Assembly: GCF_000732905.1 (NCBI RefSeq) | Contig: NZ_CP007588.1 | Span: 1,240,001 to 1,304,000, forward strand | Source: Weissella tructae | GTDB taxonomy: Bacteria > Bacillota > Bacilli > Lactobacillales > Lactobacillaceae | DNA length: 64,000 bases | Direction: 5' to 3' | Shown: piece after piece, positions 53,110-62,294 of the stretch | Layout: every line of letters starts with the position of its first letter | Numbering within the stretch: the stretch's first letter is position 1 | Notes under the pieces: model-generated | What the model was told of the DNA's origin: nothing | Databases searched by the model: none | The model's input: only the letters and a program-made list of their open reading frames with translations | Translations under genes and position numbers: made by a program

Positions 53110-54099
53110 TTACACAAAATTCAAATCGTGAGCGATTGGTGTTTGCATCAACACTCGAACCTTATCTAAGTCACGTGTGTCCGCTAAGACCCACATTAAT
53201 TTAGCAACGGCCGCTTCTGTGTTCATGTCCCCAACAGTAATCCCACCAGCATCCGCGACTTTCTTACCAACTTCGTACAAGTTGATATCTTGTCCTTCTT
53301 CCAGAATCTGCGTTGTAATGATAACTGGAATACCACGTGCAGTTAACTTTTCAATGGCTGGAATTAGATTACGACGTTCAAATGGCAAACCACCATTTCC
53401 AAAACTTTCGATAATAACACCATGCGCTGTATCACCTAAGTAATCAAAGATTTCAACCGGCATCCCGGGGAATGCTTTCAAGACAAAGACATTCGTGTCG
53501 ATGGCCAATTCGCTCATCACAATCTTATCATTTTCACGTGGTTCATATAACATCTTAAATTGTCCATCGGCGACGCTCGCAAGGTATGGATAATTGATAC
53601 TCTCAAATGCACCGTAACTCTTACTCTTGGTCTTCACAGCACGTGTTCCTGCCATGACCAGACCATTAAATACTAAGTACACACCACGCAAGTCTGCTTG
53701 ACTCGCAACAGTTAATGCATCGTGTAGATTGCGAATCGCATCTGTTTCAATCATTTCTAATGGCACTTGTGACCCAGTGATGACGATTGGCTTGCTGACA
53801 TTGTTCAACAAGTAAGCCAAACCCGCTGCCGTGTAGGCCATGGTATCTGTTCCATGTGTGATAATAAAGGCATCATAATCATCAATATGATGTTGAATAC
53901 GTTCAGCCATTGTTAACCAATCTTCTGGTTGCATGTTTGAAGAATCTTTATTCATCACCGTTTCAATTGACAAATTAATGCCTGGTCGTGGTTCAAAATA
54001 CGTCATCAACTTTTCATCAGGCATACCTGGTGCTAAACCATTATCTGTTTCTTGTGAGGCAATCGTGCCCCCAGTCGTTAGAATTAGAATTTCTTGCAT
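53110..54099 (-). CDS. ansA: L-asparaginase (type I)
   Basis: The start at 54099 follows GAGGAG; five upstream codons are rejected. The 329-residue protein has both active-site threonine motifs, ILTTGGTIAS near residue 7 and ITHGTDTMAYT near residue 78. No signal peptide is present, so it is the cytoplasmic type. It hydrolyses asparagine to aspartate and ammonia. It is the first gene of a pair with the PC4-like gene. Confidence 0.92.
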   Translation of the reverse strand: MQEILILTTGGTIASQETDNGLAPGMPDEKLMTYFEPRPGINLSIETVMNKDSSNMQPEDWLTMAERIQHHIDDYDAFIITHGTDTMAYTAAGLAYLLNNVSKPIVITGSQVPLEMIETDAIRNLHDALTVASQADLRGVYLVFNGLVMAGTRAVKTKSKSYGAFESINYPYLASVADGQFKMLYEPRENDKIVMSELAIDTNVFVLKAFPGMPVEIFDYLGDTAHGVIIESFGNGGLPFERRNLIPAIEKLTARGIPVIITTQILEEGQDINLYEVGKKVADAGGITVGDMNTEAAVAKLMWVLADTRDLDKVRVLMQTPIAHDLNFV

Positions 54100-54183
54100 C
54101 GTCGTACTCCTCACCGTCCCCTATCAATTGTGTTTATTATCGCACATCCGGCCATGTTTGTGGTGTGAAATCTGAACAAAAAG

Positions 54184-54215
54184 AAAACACCAACAAAGAA
54201 TGTTAGTGTTTTCGT
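54184..54215 (-). terminator. Terminator after the amino-acid permease gene
   Basis: A 12-bp stem with one mismatch (54184-54195 with 54201-54212) and an AAGAA loop lies 16 bp after the stop codon. Confidence 0.78.
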
Positions 54216-54227
54216 TTATTTTATAGA

Positions 54228-55649
54228 TTAATCTTTGTTTTGTGCGCTATGTTTCATCCCATAAGCGAAGTAGAAGATTGCTCCCAAGCTAATCCAACCT
54301 GCTGTCAACAACATTGACTTAGGGCTCAAGCTGACAAACAATCCCAAACAGCACAATACTGAAATCGCTGGCAAGATTGGGTATAGCGGCACCTTGTATC
54401 CTGAGTGATCAATATCCTTACGCTTACGTAAGAATAAGATACCCAATGATGCAGATCCAAAGGCAACCAATGTTCCCGCAGAAACCAAGTTAGCCAACAA
54501 TTCAACTGGCATAGCAGAAGATAGCACAATCGCAATAACTGTCAAAACCAATGTTGCAGTTAGTGGCAATCCCTTACCATCCAAGTTGGCAATAAACTTT
54601 GGCAGTAGTCCATCACGTGCGAATGAGTACAACAAACGTGACCCACCAATCATGAAGGCAATAATTCCTGTAAACATTCCAACCAAGGCCACAACAGACA
54701 AGATGTTAGCTGTAAAGTAGTGACCAGCTTGACGCAAAGCCCATGCAGCAGGTTCGGCATTACCAGCGTAGTCTTGGTATGGGAACATTCCTGTCAAAAC
54801 AGCCGCAACGGCAACGAACAACAATGTTGCCACTACCAAAGTTCCAATGATGGCCTTTGGCATTGTCTTTTGTGCATCAACGGTTTCAGCTGAGTTTGAG
54901 GCAATTGTGTCAAAACCAATGTAAGCAAAGAACACTTGTGAGGCACCATGGAAGATACCTTGCATTCCACCAAATTGCGTTCCAACTTCATGTGCCGGAA
55001 TAAATGGTACCCAGTTAGATACTTGAATAGCAGTTGCTCCAACAACGATGAATAGTAAGATAACCCCAACCTTCATGATAACCAAGGCGTTTTCAACAAT
55101 CGCAACACCCTTCATACCACGAACGATCAACATACATGTTCCAATCAACGCAATGGCACTTAGCAAGTCAACATATTGACCATTTGCTAAGTTAAATGAA
55201 CCACTTAAGGCTGTTGGCATATCTACACCTAAACCACCAATAAATCCTTGGAAGTAAGCAGACCAACCTGATGCCAGCAAGGCTAGCGCGATAACATATT
55301 CTGATAGCACGATCCAACCGATCAACCAACCAACAAATTCACCAAAAATAACGTTAGACCATGAATAAATTGATCCAGCAAACGGCATTGCTGACGCAAA
55401 TTCTGAGTATGCTAATGCTGATAACCCAGCTACCACAGCTGCGATAATAAATGAAATCACAACGGCTGGTCCAGCGTAATCGGCGGCTACAATTCCAGGA
55501 ATCGTAAAGATTCCAGCCCCAACCACGGCCCCAACTCCCATTGCGATTAAATCTTTTGTGCGCAGCGTCGGAATCAATTGTTGATCCTTGTCCTCATAAT
55601 TCGAAGGACTCGCTTGTCGGCGCATATTCTGCCAAACAGTTCCTGCCAT
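54228..55649 (-). CDS. APC-family amino-acid permease (YfnA/CAT type)
   Basis: The 473-residue protein has about 12-13 membrane helices and the APC entry motif IAMGVGAVVGAGIFTIPG near residue 35. The internal segment YIGFDTIASNSAETVDAQKTMPKAI is typical of the cationic-amino-acid transporter branch. It likely imports amino acids with protons; the substrate is not evident. Transcribed alone. Confidence 0.88.
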   Translation of the reverse strand: MAGTVWQNMRRQASPSNYEDKDQQLIPTLRTKDLIAMGVGAVVGAGIFTIPGIVAADYAGPAVVISFIIAAVVAGLSALAYSEFASAMPFAGSIYSWSNVIFGEFVGWLIGWIVLSEYVIALALLASGWSAYFQGFIGGLGVDMPTALSGSFNLANGQYVDLLSAIALIGTCMLIVRGMKGVAIVENALVIMKVGVILLFIVVGATAIQVSNWVPFIPAHEVGTQFGGMQGIFHGASQVFFAYIGFDTIASNSAETVDAQKTMPKAIIGTLVVATLLFVAVAAVLTGMFPYQDYAGNAEPAAWALRQAGHYFTANILSVVALVGMFTGIIAFMIGGSRLLYSFARDGLLPKFIANLDGKGLPLTATLVLTVIAIVLSSAMPVELLANLVSAGTLVAFGSASLGILFLRKRKDIDHSGYKVPLYPILPAISVLCCLGLFVSLSPKSMLLTAGWISLGAIFYFAYGMKHSAQNKD

Positions 55650-55867
55650 AAATAAACTCCTATTCTATACCTAAATTTTTTTATTTAAATCGACCAATGC
55701 AGGCTTTCGCCATCATTCATTAGAGAATGATTAGAATTTTATCATTAAAACGGACCCGGCGCAAGGAAAGTTGCCCCATTCTCATCTATATAGGTAAAAT
55801 ATTTTCTTTTTAGGTTATATTCCGATAAACTTATAAGTAATAAGTTCACAGATGCAGGAGTTTTTCT

Positions 55868-57599
55868 ATGTTACATTACGCTAAGTTACGTGCCGCATTA
55901 TCAAGCGAATCGGCACGTGCTTTTTATATCATTGCATGCTTTGCTGGCGTACTATTATTACCGCAAATCATGATGCAAAGCCCCATTATCGGTAGATGCT
56001 TTATTCCACTTTAATCGTTTCTACGATACTGCGATGCAAATTGAACATGGGACATTCAATTATTTTCAAACCATGTATGGTTTTAACGGTAGTGGCCGCA
56101 TTATCAACGCCGTCTATGGTCCAATTTTTGCCTATCTAGTAGGTGCACTTTTACTTATTTGCCAGAGTTGGTTCGTCTTCGAACTGGTATCTAGTTTCTT
56201 AGTTGTTTTTGTAGCTGGGATTGGGATTCGCTACTTAGCACGCGCCATGAATCTATCATTTACAGGGCAAATCGTCGCAGCGATGCTTTACATGACTATG
56301 CCGCTAACAAACCAATGGATGCTGAATCAATCTTTCACAGCAATTGGGGCTGCTGTCATTCCGTTCGTTCTAATCTATGGTGTTTACTTTTATACTCGCA
56401 AAGATAATTACCCTTGGATTAATTTGAGTATTGCCTTAGCCATACTGACGCAAATTCATTTCTTAAGTGCCTTAATCGCTTGTTTTGGTTTATTATGTTT
56501 CTTCATTGGTGCGCAAATCCGATCAACTGATACCTTGCGTACACTTTTTTGGCCCCTTATTCGGGCCATGGCGTTATTTGGTCTATTAATCAGTAATCTA
56601 GTCATTACTTTGATTGACGTTAATGCCTCTAACGAACTAAAGGCCCCTTTTATTCCAAGTAACATTATGGATAAAACGATGCACTTTAGTTGGGGCGCTT
56701 CTTCATTACGACAATACGGATTGGTTGGTATGGTCCTAATTGTGACTGTTCTAGTTGGACTGATTCTATACTATCGTCAATTCAAGGGATACCAACGAGA
56801 CTTTGCCACCATTGGTTTAATCTTCTTGGTCTTGTCTTCTAGTCTAATTCCTTGGGATACACTACGTCATTTCTTCCCAACAATTGTGAACACACTACAG
56901 TTCCCATCGCGTTTAGCCGTGATTAGTAACATTATTTTAGCTATCTTAGCCGGATATTTCTTAACACAACTATTAGATAATATCCCTAATCAACGTCTAA
57001 CACATCTGTTCATCATCAGCGGTATTGTATGCTTTAATCTTGCGTCAGTGTATGTGTCTGAAGTTCATTCAGCTTACTATTTCAAACAAGATCGTGTTAT
57101 GAAACATCGTTCATATATGGTTGATCGCGGACAATTGTCGCCACAAGAAGAACGTGTTGCATGGACTGGTCAAGATTTGACTAGCGCAATGAATATGATT
57201 CAAAAGCAAACGCCTGATTATCTACCGGTCTCTAACTTGAGCCCCACAGATGATGCCTATCTACTATATCGTCAGGATATATTATTGAACGACCTGCATC
57301 CACAGATGAAAACATCACCCGAATTAACCCTCACTTGGAACTCAGATAAAGCAAAACAAAATGTCTTGGTGCCAACTATCGTGTATTCTCATTCTAAAGT
57401 CACACATAATGGGCAAGTGATTGAAAATCCTACAACGTCAAAGGTGGGGGCACTAATTATTGATGCACCGGCTGGAAAGAATACGATTACCAACCACTAC
57501 GAACCAAACCGTGTCTTTTGGCCTGTTATTTATTTGAACATCTTTACTTGGATTGGCGCACTTATCGCGCTTGGTTGGCCTCGTCACCAGAAAGGATAA
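55868..57599 (+). pseudogene. Large polytopic membrane protein (YfhO-like), frameshifted near the N-terminus
   Basis: CAGGAG and ATG at 55868 open a frame giving about 42 sensible residues (to SPIIG) that then stops at TAA. The long frame with many helices continues one phase off from about 55994 (DALFHFNRFYDTAMQIEHG) to 57599. Two missing bases at 55993-55995 would restore a GGD sequence between the halves. The whole would be about 577 residues with roughly 12 helices and an outer C-terminal part, like the YfhO-type or glycosyltransferase-like membrane proteins of lactobacilli. If the shift is real, only a version starting at 56034 (521 residues) could be made, without a ribosome site. Sequencing error remains possible. 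Confidence 0.75.
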
Positions 57600-57601
57600 A
57601 T

Positions 57602-58495
57602 ATGTTAGCTATTCAATTGTCCGCATTCGGCACACCTGATGTGTTAAAAACAGCCGAAGTACCTGTCCCTGAATTAACACCCTCGCAAGTTTTAGTGCAA
57701 AATCACGCTGTCGCAATCGATCCTTATGACGTCAAATTTGTTGCCGGACTAATGGGTGATAAGCCATTACCACTCATTCCCGGTTCAAGTGTCGTTGGTG
57801 AAATTGTCGCTGTTGGTGACAAAGTTACTGACTTTGAAATTGGCGACCGTGTCGCGGCGACACGTTACTTAAAAGGTTATGCATCATTTGTACCCGTGCA
57901 TCAAAAGAACTTAGCTAAAGTACCTGACAATCTATCTGATGAAGTAGCTGTGGCCGCTGTTTTAGGCGCAGCCACTGGTTTTGAAATGATAACAAGCGTT
58001 CTAGATGTACAAGCAAATCAAAACATTCTAATCACTGGTGCAGCTGGAGCCGTTGGAACCACTGCAGCTCAAATCGCTAAATTACGTGGCGCCAATGTTT
58101 ATGCCTTAGTTCGTCCAAACCAAATGGAGCGTATGGCAGAATTAAACGTCTCTGTGGTAACAGATGATAATGTACCCGATATTATTTTTGACGGTGTTCT
58201 AAACACTATCAATGATAATGACTTAGCTCAGCAATTAATCCAACGTTTATCACCACAAGGTCAGTTCATTTCTCTAACGCCACTGCCTGAAGACATCACA
58301 GCAAGCGACAATGTCTCTGAAGTCTTTGCAAGTGGTACTGGTAATCATCTCTCTGCGCTCTTTACACATATGAGTGATGGCGACATCACGATTAATATCG
58401 CAGATGTTATGCCTTTTAACGAAAAAAATCTGCAGGCCGCTCACCGTATTATGCTTGAGGATCATCCCCAAGGTAAATTAGTGTTAACGTTTTAA
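57602..58495 (+). CDS. NAD(P)-dependent quinone oxidoreductase-like protein
   Basis: The start at 57602 follows AAAGGA. The 297-residue protein is a zinc-free medium-chain dehydrogenase: GroES-like part with DPYDVKFVAGLMG and PGSSVVGEIVAVGD, then a Rossmann part with ILITGAAGAVGTTAAQIAKLRGA. It reduces quinones or enones using NADPH. It is somewhat shorter than the usual 310-330 residues. It starts two bases after the frameshifted gene, so it depends on the same promoter or has one inside that gene. Confidence 0.85.
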   Translation: MLAIQLSAFGTPDVLKTAEVPVPELTPSQVLVQNHAVAIDPYDVKFVAGLMGDKPLPLIPGSSVVGEIVAVGDKVTDFEIGDRVAATRYLKGYASFVPVHQKNLAKVPDNLSDEVAVAAVLGAATGFEMITSVLDVQANQNILITGAAGAVGTTAAQIAKLRGANVYALVRPNQMERMAELNVSVVTDDNVPDIIFDGVLNTINDNDLAQQLIQRLSPQGQFISLTPLPEDITASDNVSEVFASGTGNHLSALFTHMSDGDITINIADVMPFNEKNLQAAHRIMLEDHPQGKLVLTF

Positions 58496-58512
58496 GCAGT
58501 GAAATAAGATAT

Positions 58513-58548
58513 GAAAAAAGCTCATTCATAATTGAATGAGCTTTTTTC
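58513..58548. terminator. Bidirectional terminator after the oxidoreductase
   Basis: A 16-bp perfect stem (58513-58528 with 58533-58548) with a TAAT loop has A6 and T6 ends, and serves both converging genes. Confidence 0.9.
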
Positions 58549-58574
58549 ATATTGTACCATTGAACAACTTTAAT

Positions 58575-59303
58575 TTATTTTTCAATTGATTCAATGTATT
58601 CAGAGTCAGATTCAAATATTGCTTCGATTAACCTATCAAATTTTGATAAATCCGTAATAGTTAATCTCGCCATTAGGACAGATTTTTTAAAATCTTCTAT
58701 CGTTTTTTCATCAGGAACAGCAACCATATTCTTTGTAATAGTATCCAAATTTTTTATCTTTAAAGACCTATTTGGATCAAATTCGATTGTATGCGCCATA
58801 TCTTTAGATGCTAATGCTACATTATATTTATACGCAGACTTTACAACGAGGAAATATAATTCATTTGTCCCAGATGGACGGACTACCAATACATCTCCCG
58901 GTTTTACTGATAAGAAACGCACAAAATATCCAGTATATAAACCTAATGCACGCGAACTTAAGCCTGGATAATGTTGTTCAATTTTTGGGTATATGATATC
59001 TTTCTTTTTCTGAACAGAATATGTTGTAAATTCTGACAAGTCACCAATTGCAGGCCATCCAATAGCAACTATGTTATCTGCTATAAATTCCTCAATACGC
59101 TGCTCACCATTTGGACTTGATCCTAATTGTAAATATTTTTTATTAATAGCATCTTCTACGTCACGTTGTATATTCGCTAATAAATCAACTACTGATGTTC
59201 GCCCTGTTATTTTCCAAAACAATACCGTTCCTAATATCGCAATACCAATGAGAATTACACCACTGATTACATCACTTACTATACTTGAAATTATACTCTC
59301 CAT
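58575..59303 (-). CDS. Membrane-anchored protein with a PUA-like (restriction-associated) domain
   Basis: The 242-residue protein has one N-terminal membrane helix (about 10-32). It then has a domain with VAIGWPAIGDLS near residue 79, YFVRFLSVKPGDVLVVRPSG near residue 124 and LYFLVVKSAYKYN near residue 148. These segments resemble the PUA-like N-terminal domain found in Mrr-type restriction and other defence proteins, where GW..GDL and WRF...GDLVV are conserved. No nuclease motif is visible. The gene is more AT-rich than its neighbours, with many ATA and TTA codons, hinting at transfer. Function is unknown. Confidence 0.55.
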   Translation of the reverse strand: MESIISSIVSDVISGVILIGIAILGTVLFWKITGRTSVVDLLANIQRDVEDAINKKYLQLGSSPNGEQRIEEFIADNIVAIGWPAIGDLSEFTTYSVQKKKDIIYPKIEQHYPGLSSRALGLYTGYFVRFLSVKPGDVLVVRPSGTNELYFLVVKSAYKYNVALASKDMAHTIEFDPNRSLKIKNLDTITKNMVAVPDEKTIEDFKKSVLMARLTITDLSKFDRLIEAIFESDSEYIESIEK

Positions 59304-59353
59304 TTCATATCCCTTTCTAAGACATGTATGTCACACACAAGATCCATACGTAG

Positions 59354-59393
59354 TTAAAAGACCGCTTAATCAATTGATTAAGCGGTCTTTTAA
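59354..59393. terminator. Perfect 40-bp palindromic terminator after the aquaporin gene
   Basis: The 40 bp are an exact palindrome centred at 59373/59374 and can form a long stem with T-rich ends in both directions. It separates the aquaporin from the PUA-like gene. Confidence 0.8.
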
Positions 59394-59404
59394 TTTGCTT
59401 TAAA

Positions 59405-60115
59405 TTAAGCTTCTTCTGAACCAAGGAACTTAGCAGTGAATGCAGCCAATGCTCCACCAACCATAGGACCAACAAGGTATACACCCATTTGACCCATAGC
59501 CTTAGCGTTACCCAAGAATGCTTCGAACAAAGCTGGGGCGAATGAACGTGCTGGGTTCAATGAAGCTCCAGTCAACGCACCACCAACGATGATCAATCCG
59601 GCTAGTGTCAATGCGATAACTAGTCCAGTTGCAACTCCGGCACCAAACTTCTTTGAAGTAACCATCAAGATGATCAAAACCAAGACGAATGTCAAAACAG
59701 CTTCGATAATTCCGGCGCTCAATGCACTAATTTGTACAACACCGTCGTTAGGGTAAGTTGTTGATCCAAGTTGAACTTGTGCCCACATGTCTCCCTTAAC
59801 ACCCATTGAGAACCAGATTCCCAAGATCATTGCTGAACCAGCCAATGCTCCCAACAATTGTGCTCCAACGTAACCAACGAAGTCTGACCAACCCATACGC
59901 TTGTTAATGGCCATAGCCAATGATACTGCTGGGTTCAAGTGTGCACCTGAAATTCCACCAAGTGCGTATGCTGCTGCAACGATTGCGAATGCAAATGCTA
60001 GCGCAACTGGCAAGATTCCACCTTGTCCTCCTGCAAATACAACGGCACCTGTACCCATTGCAACCAATAGCAAAGTTCCTAAGAATTCTGCCAAATATAC
60101 CTTTAACTTATCCAT
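59405..60115 (-). CDS. Aquaporin/glycerol facilitator family channel
   Basis: The start at 60115 follows GGAG; 17 upstream codons are rejected. The 236-residue protein has six helices plus two half-helices with NPA boxes: GAHLNPAVS near residue 63 and ASLNPARSF near residue 190. The Ser after NPAR, not Asp, fits water channels of the AqpZ type rather than GlpF. It conducts water and perhaps small solutes such as lactic acid, as in lactobacilli. Favoured codons suggest strong expression. Confidence 0.9.
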   Translation of the reverse strand: MDKLKVYLAEFLGTLLLVAMGTGAVVFAGGQGGILPVALAFAFAIVAAAYALGGISGAHLNPAVSLAMAINKRMGWSDFVGYVGAQLLGALAGSAMILGIWFSMGVKGDMWAQVQLGSTTYPNDGVVQISALSAGIIEAVLTFVLVLIILMVTSKKFGAGVATGLVIALTLAGLIIVGGALTGASLNPARSFAPALFEAFLGNAKAMGQMGVYLVGPMVGGALAAFTAKFLGSEEA

Positions 60116-60196
60116 GTTTGTTCTCCAATTCATTTCTTTAAAAACATATAGCTTATTATATAACATCCAATAATTAATGGAACTTAAATTTTAAAA

Positions 60197-60535
60197 TTAA
60201 CGACCAATAATTTTACGTGATGCAGCATCTAATGCAAACCAGACATCAGAAGCATTTTCTTTAAATTGTGCAATAAAGCTACCAAACTTTTCATTTGGTG
60301 TTGCCTTACCTTCTAACTCACTGTCCATCCCAACAACCCACAATTCAGTAAACGTTTCGTCCCAACGAATTGTGAAGTAGGCACCGTCAGCACGGTCATC
60401 AATGATATCTTGGAAACCATTACGCAATGCTTCCTTAATCACGTCTTCTTCAGTGACTTCAAACCCACGCGCTTGCATCAATACAACACGGTCACGTACG
60501 TCACTCATGTTTTCTGGAATCATATGTTCATCCAT
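60197..60535 (-). CDS. Conserved hypothetical small protein
   Basis: The 112-residue protein is soluble and acidic, with TIRWDETFTELWVVGMDSELEG in the centre and a C-terminal helix. No family is recognised. GGAGGAG precedes the ATG. It lies between the XRE regulator gene and the aquaporin gene on the same strand. Confidence 0.65.
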   Translation of the reverse strand: MDEHMIPENMSDVRDRVVLMQARGFEVTEEDVIKEALRNGFQDIIDDRADGAYFTIRWDETFTELWVVGMDSELEGKATPNEKFGSFIAQFKENASDVWFALDAASRKIIGR

Positions 60536-60637
60536 AGTAGTTCTCCTCCTCTTAATATCAGAATAACGTCACTCATTGTACCATAGTCCAAAAATACATT
60601 TGTTATTCTCTATTTTCTTTTTTTGATAATTAAATGT

Positions 60638-61156
60638 TTAGAAGTAGCGATCTGAAATCACGAACGCTACGGCATACGAACCCATCGTAATTAGCCATGT
60701 CACAACACAAATAATGTTAATCCAAACATAGTATCGATTAGATCTCTTGTTTTTCCACATCACTAACCAAGGTGCAATCAAATCCACAATCGGAATAAAT
60801 GCACAGATAACTGTCAAAACTAATAACAACGCACTATCATCGAATGGCGTTTGCGCTTTAATTTTAGCGTAGTCTTGTTTGATATTTTCTTCTAAGCTAT
60901 GTGTTGCACCATCCCCACTGTTGCTATGTATCTCATTTGATTCACTGTCATCATCGCCAACTTTATCCATCAACTGATCAATTGTTACCCCGTAAAGTTG
61001 ACACATATCTTTAACTTTAGATATGTCTGGCATTTGTGAATTATTTTCCCATTTTGAAATTGATTGTCGTGATACATGAATGGCATCTGCTACATCATTT
61101 TGTGACAGATTGGCTGCATTACGACTCTCTTTTAACGCTTGTCCTAGGTCGGGCAT
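60638..61156 (-). CDS. XRE-family regulator with C-terminal membrane helices
   Basis: The 172-residue protein has an N-terminal HTH_3 domain (residues 4-60: LSQNDVADAIHVSRQSISKWENNSQMPD). An acidic linker (DDDSESNE) follows, then two membrane helices (about 107-127 and 142-165). A membrane-tethered repressor suits sensing of envelope stress or a peptide. AAAGGGG precedes the ATG. It is divergent from the small-protein cluster, and the ATGTAAAG boxes lie between the two, so it is the prime candidate regulator of the cluster. Confidence 0.8.
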   Translation of the reverse strand: MPDLGQALKESRNAANLSQNDVADAIHVSRQSISKWENNSQMPDISKVKDMCQLYGVTIDQLMDKVGDDDSESNEIHSNSGDGATHSLEENIKQDYAKIKAQTPFDDSALLLVLTVICAFIPIVDLIAPWLVMWKNKRSNRYYVWINIICVVTWLITMGSYAVAFVISDRYF

Positions 61157-61219
61157 TTGTTAGTCCCCTTTATCTCATAATAATCATAAATGATAGCACG
61201 AATCATTGGTATAGAGCAA

Positions 61220-61287
61220 ATGTAAAGCATACTTTACATCGATGTAAAGTGGTTAGTTCCCCATAAATTCTCACAATCATGTACAGT
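61220..61287 (+). promoter_or_regulatory. ATGTAAAG-box promoter of the five-gene cluster
   Basis: ATGTAAAG occurs at 61220-61227 and 61242-61249 (22 bp apart), with the inverted copy CTTTACAT at 61232-61239. CCCCAT (61259-61264) holds the -35 position and TACAGT (61282-61287) is the -10, 17 bp later. The XRE gene promoter (TTGCTC-18-TATCAT on the minus strand) starts next to the first box. Confidence 0.72.
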
Positions 61288-61330
61288 TATAAGTGTAGTG
61301 ATAGTGAAACTAAAAAGGGAGTTCAATACA

Positions 61331-61582
61331 ATGAACAAAAAAATGAAATTAGCAACAATTGCTTGCGTATCTACTTTATTAATTAGTGTCGCACCTGTAG
61401 GGGTCGCACCTACCACAGCACATGCTGCTGAAAAAACACAAATTGCCACAGGCCTACCCGCATACATGAGTGACTGGAGTGTTTCAACTTCAGAAGATGG
61501 TCCACAATTATCAATGGCTCCATTCAAAATGTGGGGAACTAATTTATGGGTCAAGGCCTGGATGTGGTCTAAGATCAAATAA
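61331..61582 (+). CDS. Small secreted Trp-rich peptide precursor, bacteriocin-like
   Basis: The start at 61331 follows GGGAG; 11 upstream open codons are rejected. The 83-residue product has a clear Sec signal peptide (KKMK, hydrophobic 7-27, AHA cleavage near residue 32). The mature peptide of about 51 residues is short, has four Trp and two Met near the C-terminus (KMWGTNLWVKAWMWSKIK) and no cysteine. A short, amphipathic, cationic end suggests a membrane-active peptide. No known bacteriocin family can be named. It is the first gene of the cluster. Confidence 0.6.
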   Translation: MNKKMKLATIACVSTLLISVAPVGVAPTTAHAAEKTQIATGLPAYMSDWSVSTSEDGPQLSMAPFKMWGTNLWVKAWMWSKIK

Positions 61583-61608
61583 TTTACGGATTCATACAGT
61601 ATATATAA

Positions 61609-61648
61609 CGTGACACACAATTAGGGGATTATGTGCCACGGATTGTTT
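61609..61648 (+). terminator. Attenuator-like hairpin inside the cluster
   Basis: CGTGACACA (61609-61617) pairs with TGTGCCACG (61632-61640) with one mismatch and is followed by GATTGTTTTA. It may reduce readthrough so that the peptide is made in excess of later genes. Confidence 0.5.
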
Positions 61649-61675
61649 TAGGGAAAAGTTAGAGGAGCTTTGAAC

Positions 61676-62260
61676 ATGGGAACCCAATTTAATTCATTAG
61701 TCGGTTGTGGCTTATTCACAAAAAACGATGCAGACGAGTCTGTCTCATCTCGTAAGTTAACAATATCTGACAAATTATTAAAGCAAGCAAATAAAGTGAT
61801 TACTTTCAACGGCCGTCATTTTGTTATCAATACAGAATTAGCGAAAACATTGCCTAAAAATGCACTAGCTATTATTCGTGAAAAAGTACGTCGTACAAAC
61901 TTGTACATTGAAGATGTACTTGATGTACAAGATCAAAATATCAACATTCAAACACCCGGTGGCGCAACAATTCCATTGTGTTGTACAGAAAATGCAAATG
62001 GTGCGCATGACTATACCGCTAATATTTCTTGGTATCACATTCGTTTTACCTTGAATCCAGAAAAAATCAAACAAGGATTAGGATCAACCCTACGTGTTGC
62101 GGGCCTACCTTTGACAAAGCAAACATTAAAAGTTGCGTGCTACCGCTCACACACTAATTTACGTGCTATTCATCATGACATCTGGTTCGATTACGATATC
62201 CTCAACGAAGAAGTTTGTTGTAACAGTGGTGTTGACTTAGCCCACATGTATGCACATTAA
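61676..62260 (+). CDS. Cluster protein of unknown family, 194 residues
   Basis: ATG 61676 follows GAGGAG with eight bases; a TTG two codons upstream is less likely. No signal peptide or membrane helix is evident. The protein has cysteines in GCGL, LCC, ACY and VCC segments. Residues 40-75 (FVINTELAKTLPKNA...IREKV..TN..I) resemble the middle of the secreted protein at 26393 (YVLATNNDAHISQN...LEKAV..AN..I). The C-terminal part is beta-rich (ISWYHIRF, LKVACY, DIWFDYDI). Function is unknown. Confidence 0.6.
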   Translation: MGTQFNSLVGCGLFTKNDADESVSSRKLTISDKLLKQANKVITFNGRHFVINTELAKTLPKNALAIIREKVRRTNLYIEDVLDVQDQNINIQTPGGATIPLCCTENANGAHDYTANISWYHIRFTLNPEKIKQGLGSTLRVAGLPLTKQTLKVACYRSHTNLRAIHHDIWFDYDILNEEVCCNSGVDLAHMYAH

Positions 62261-62294
62261 TTGGATAAGGACATTCATTTAGAAAGGAGCCAAT

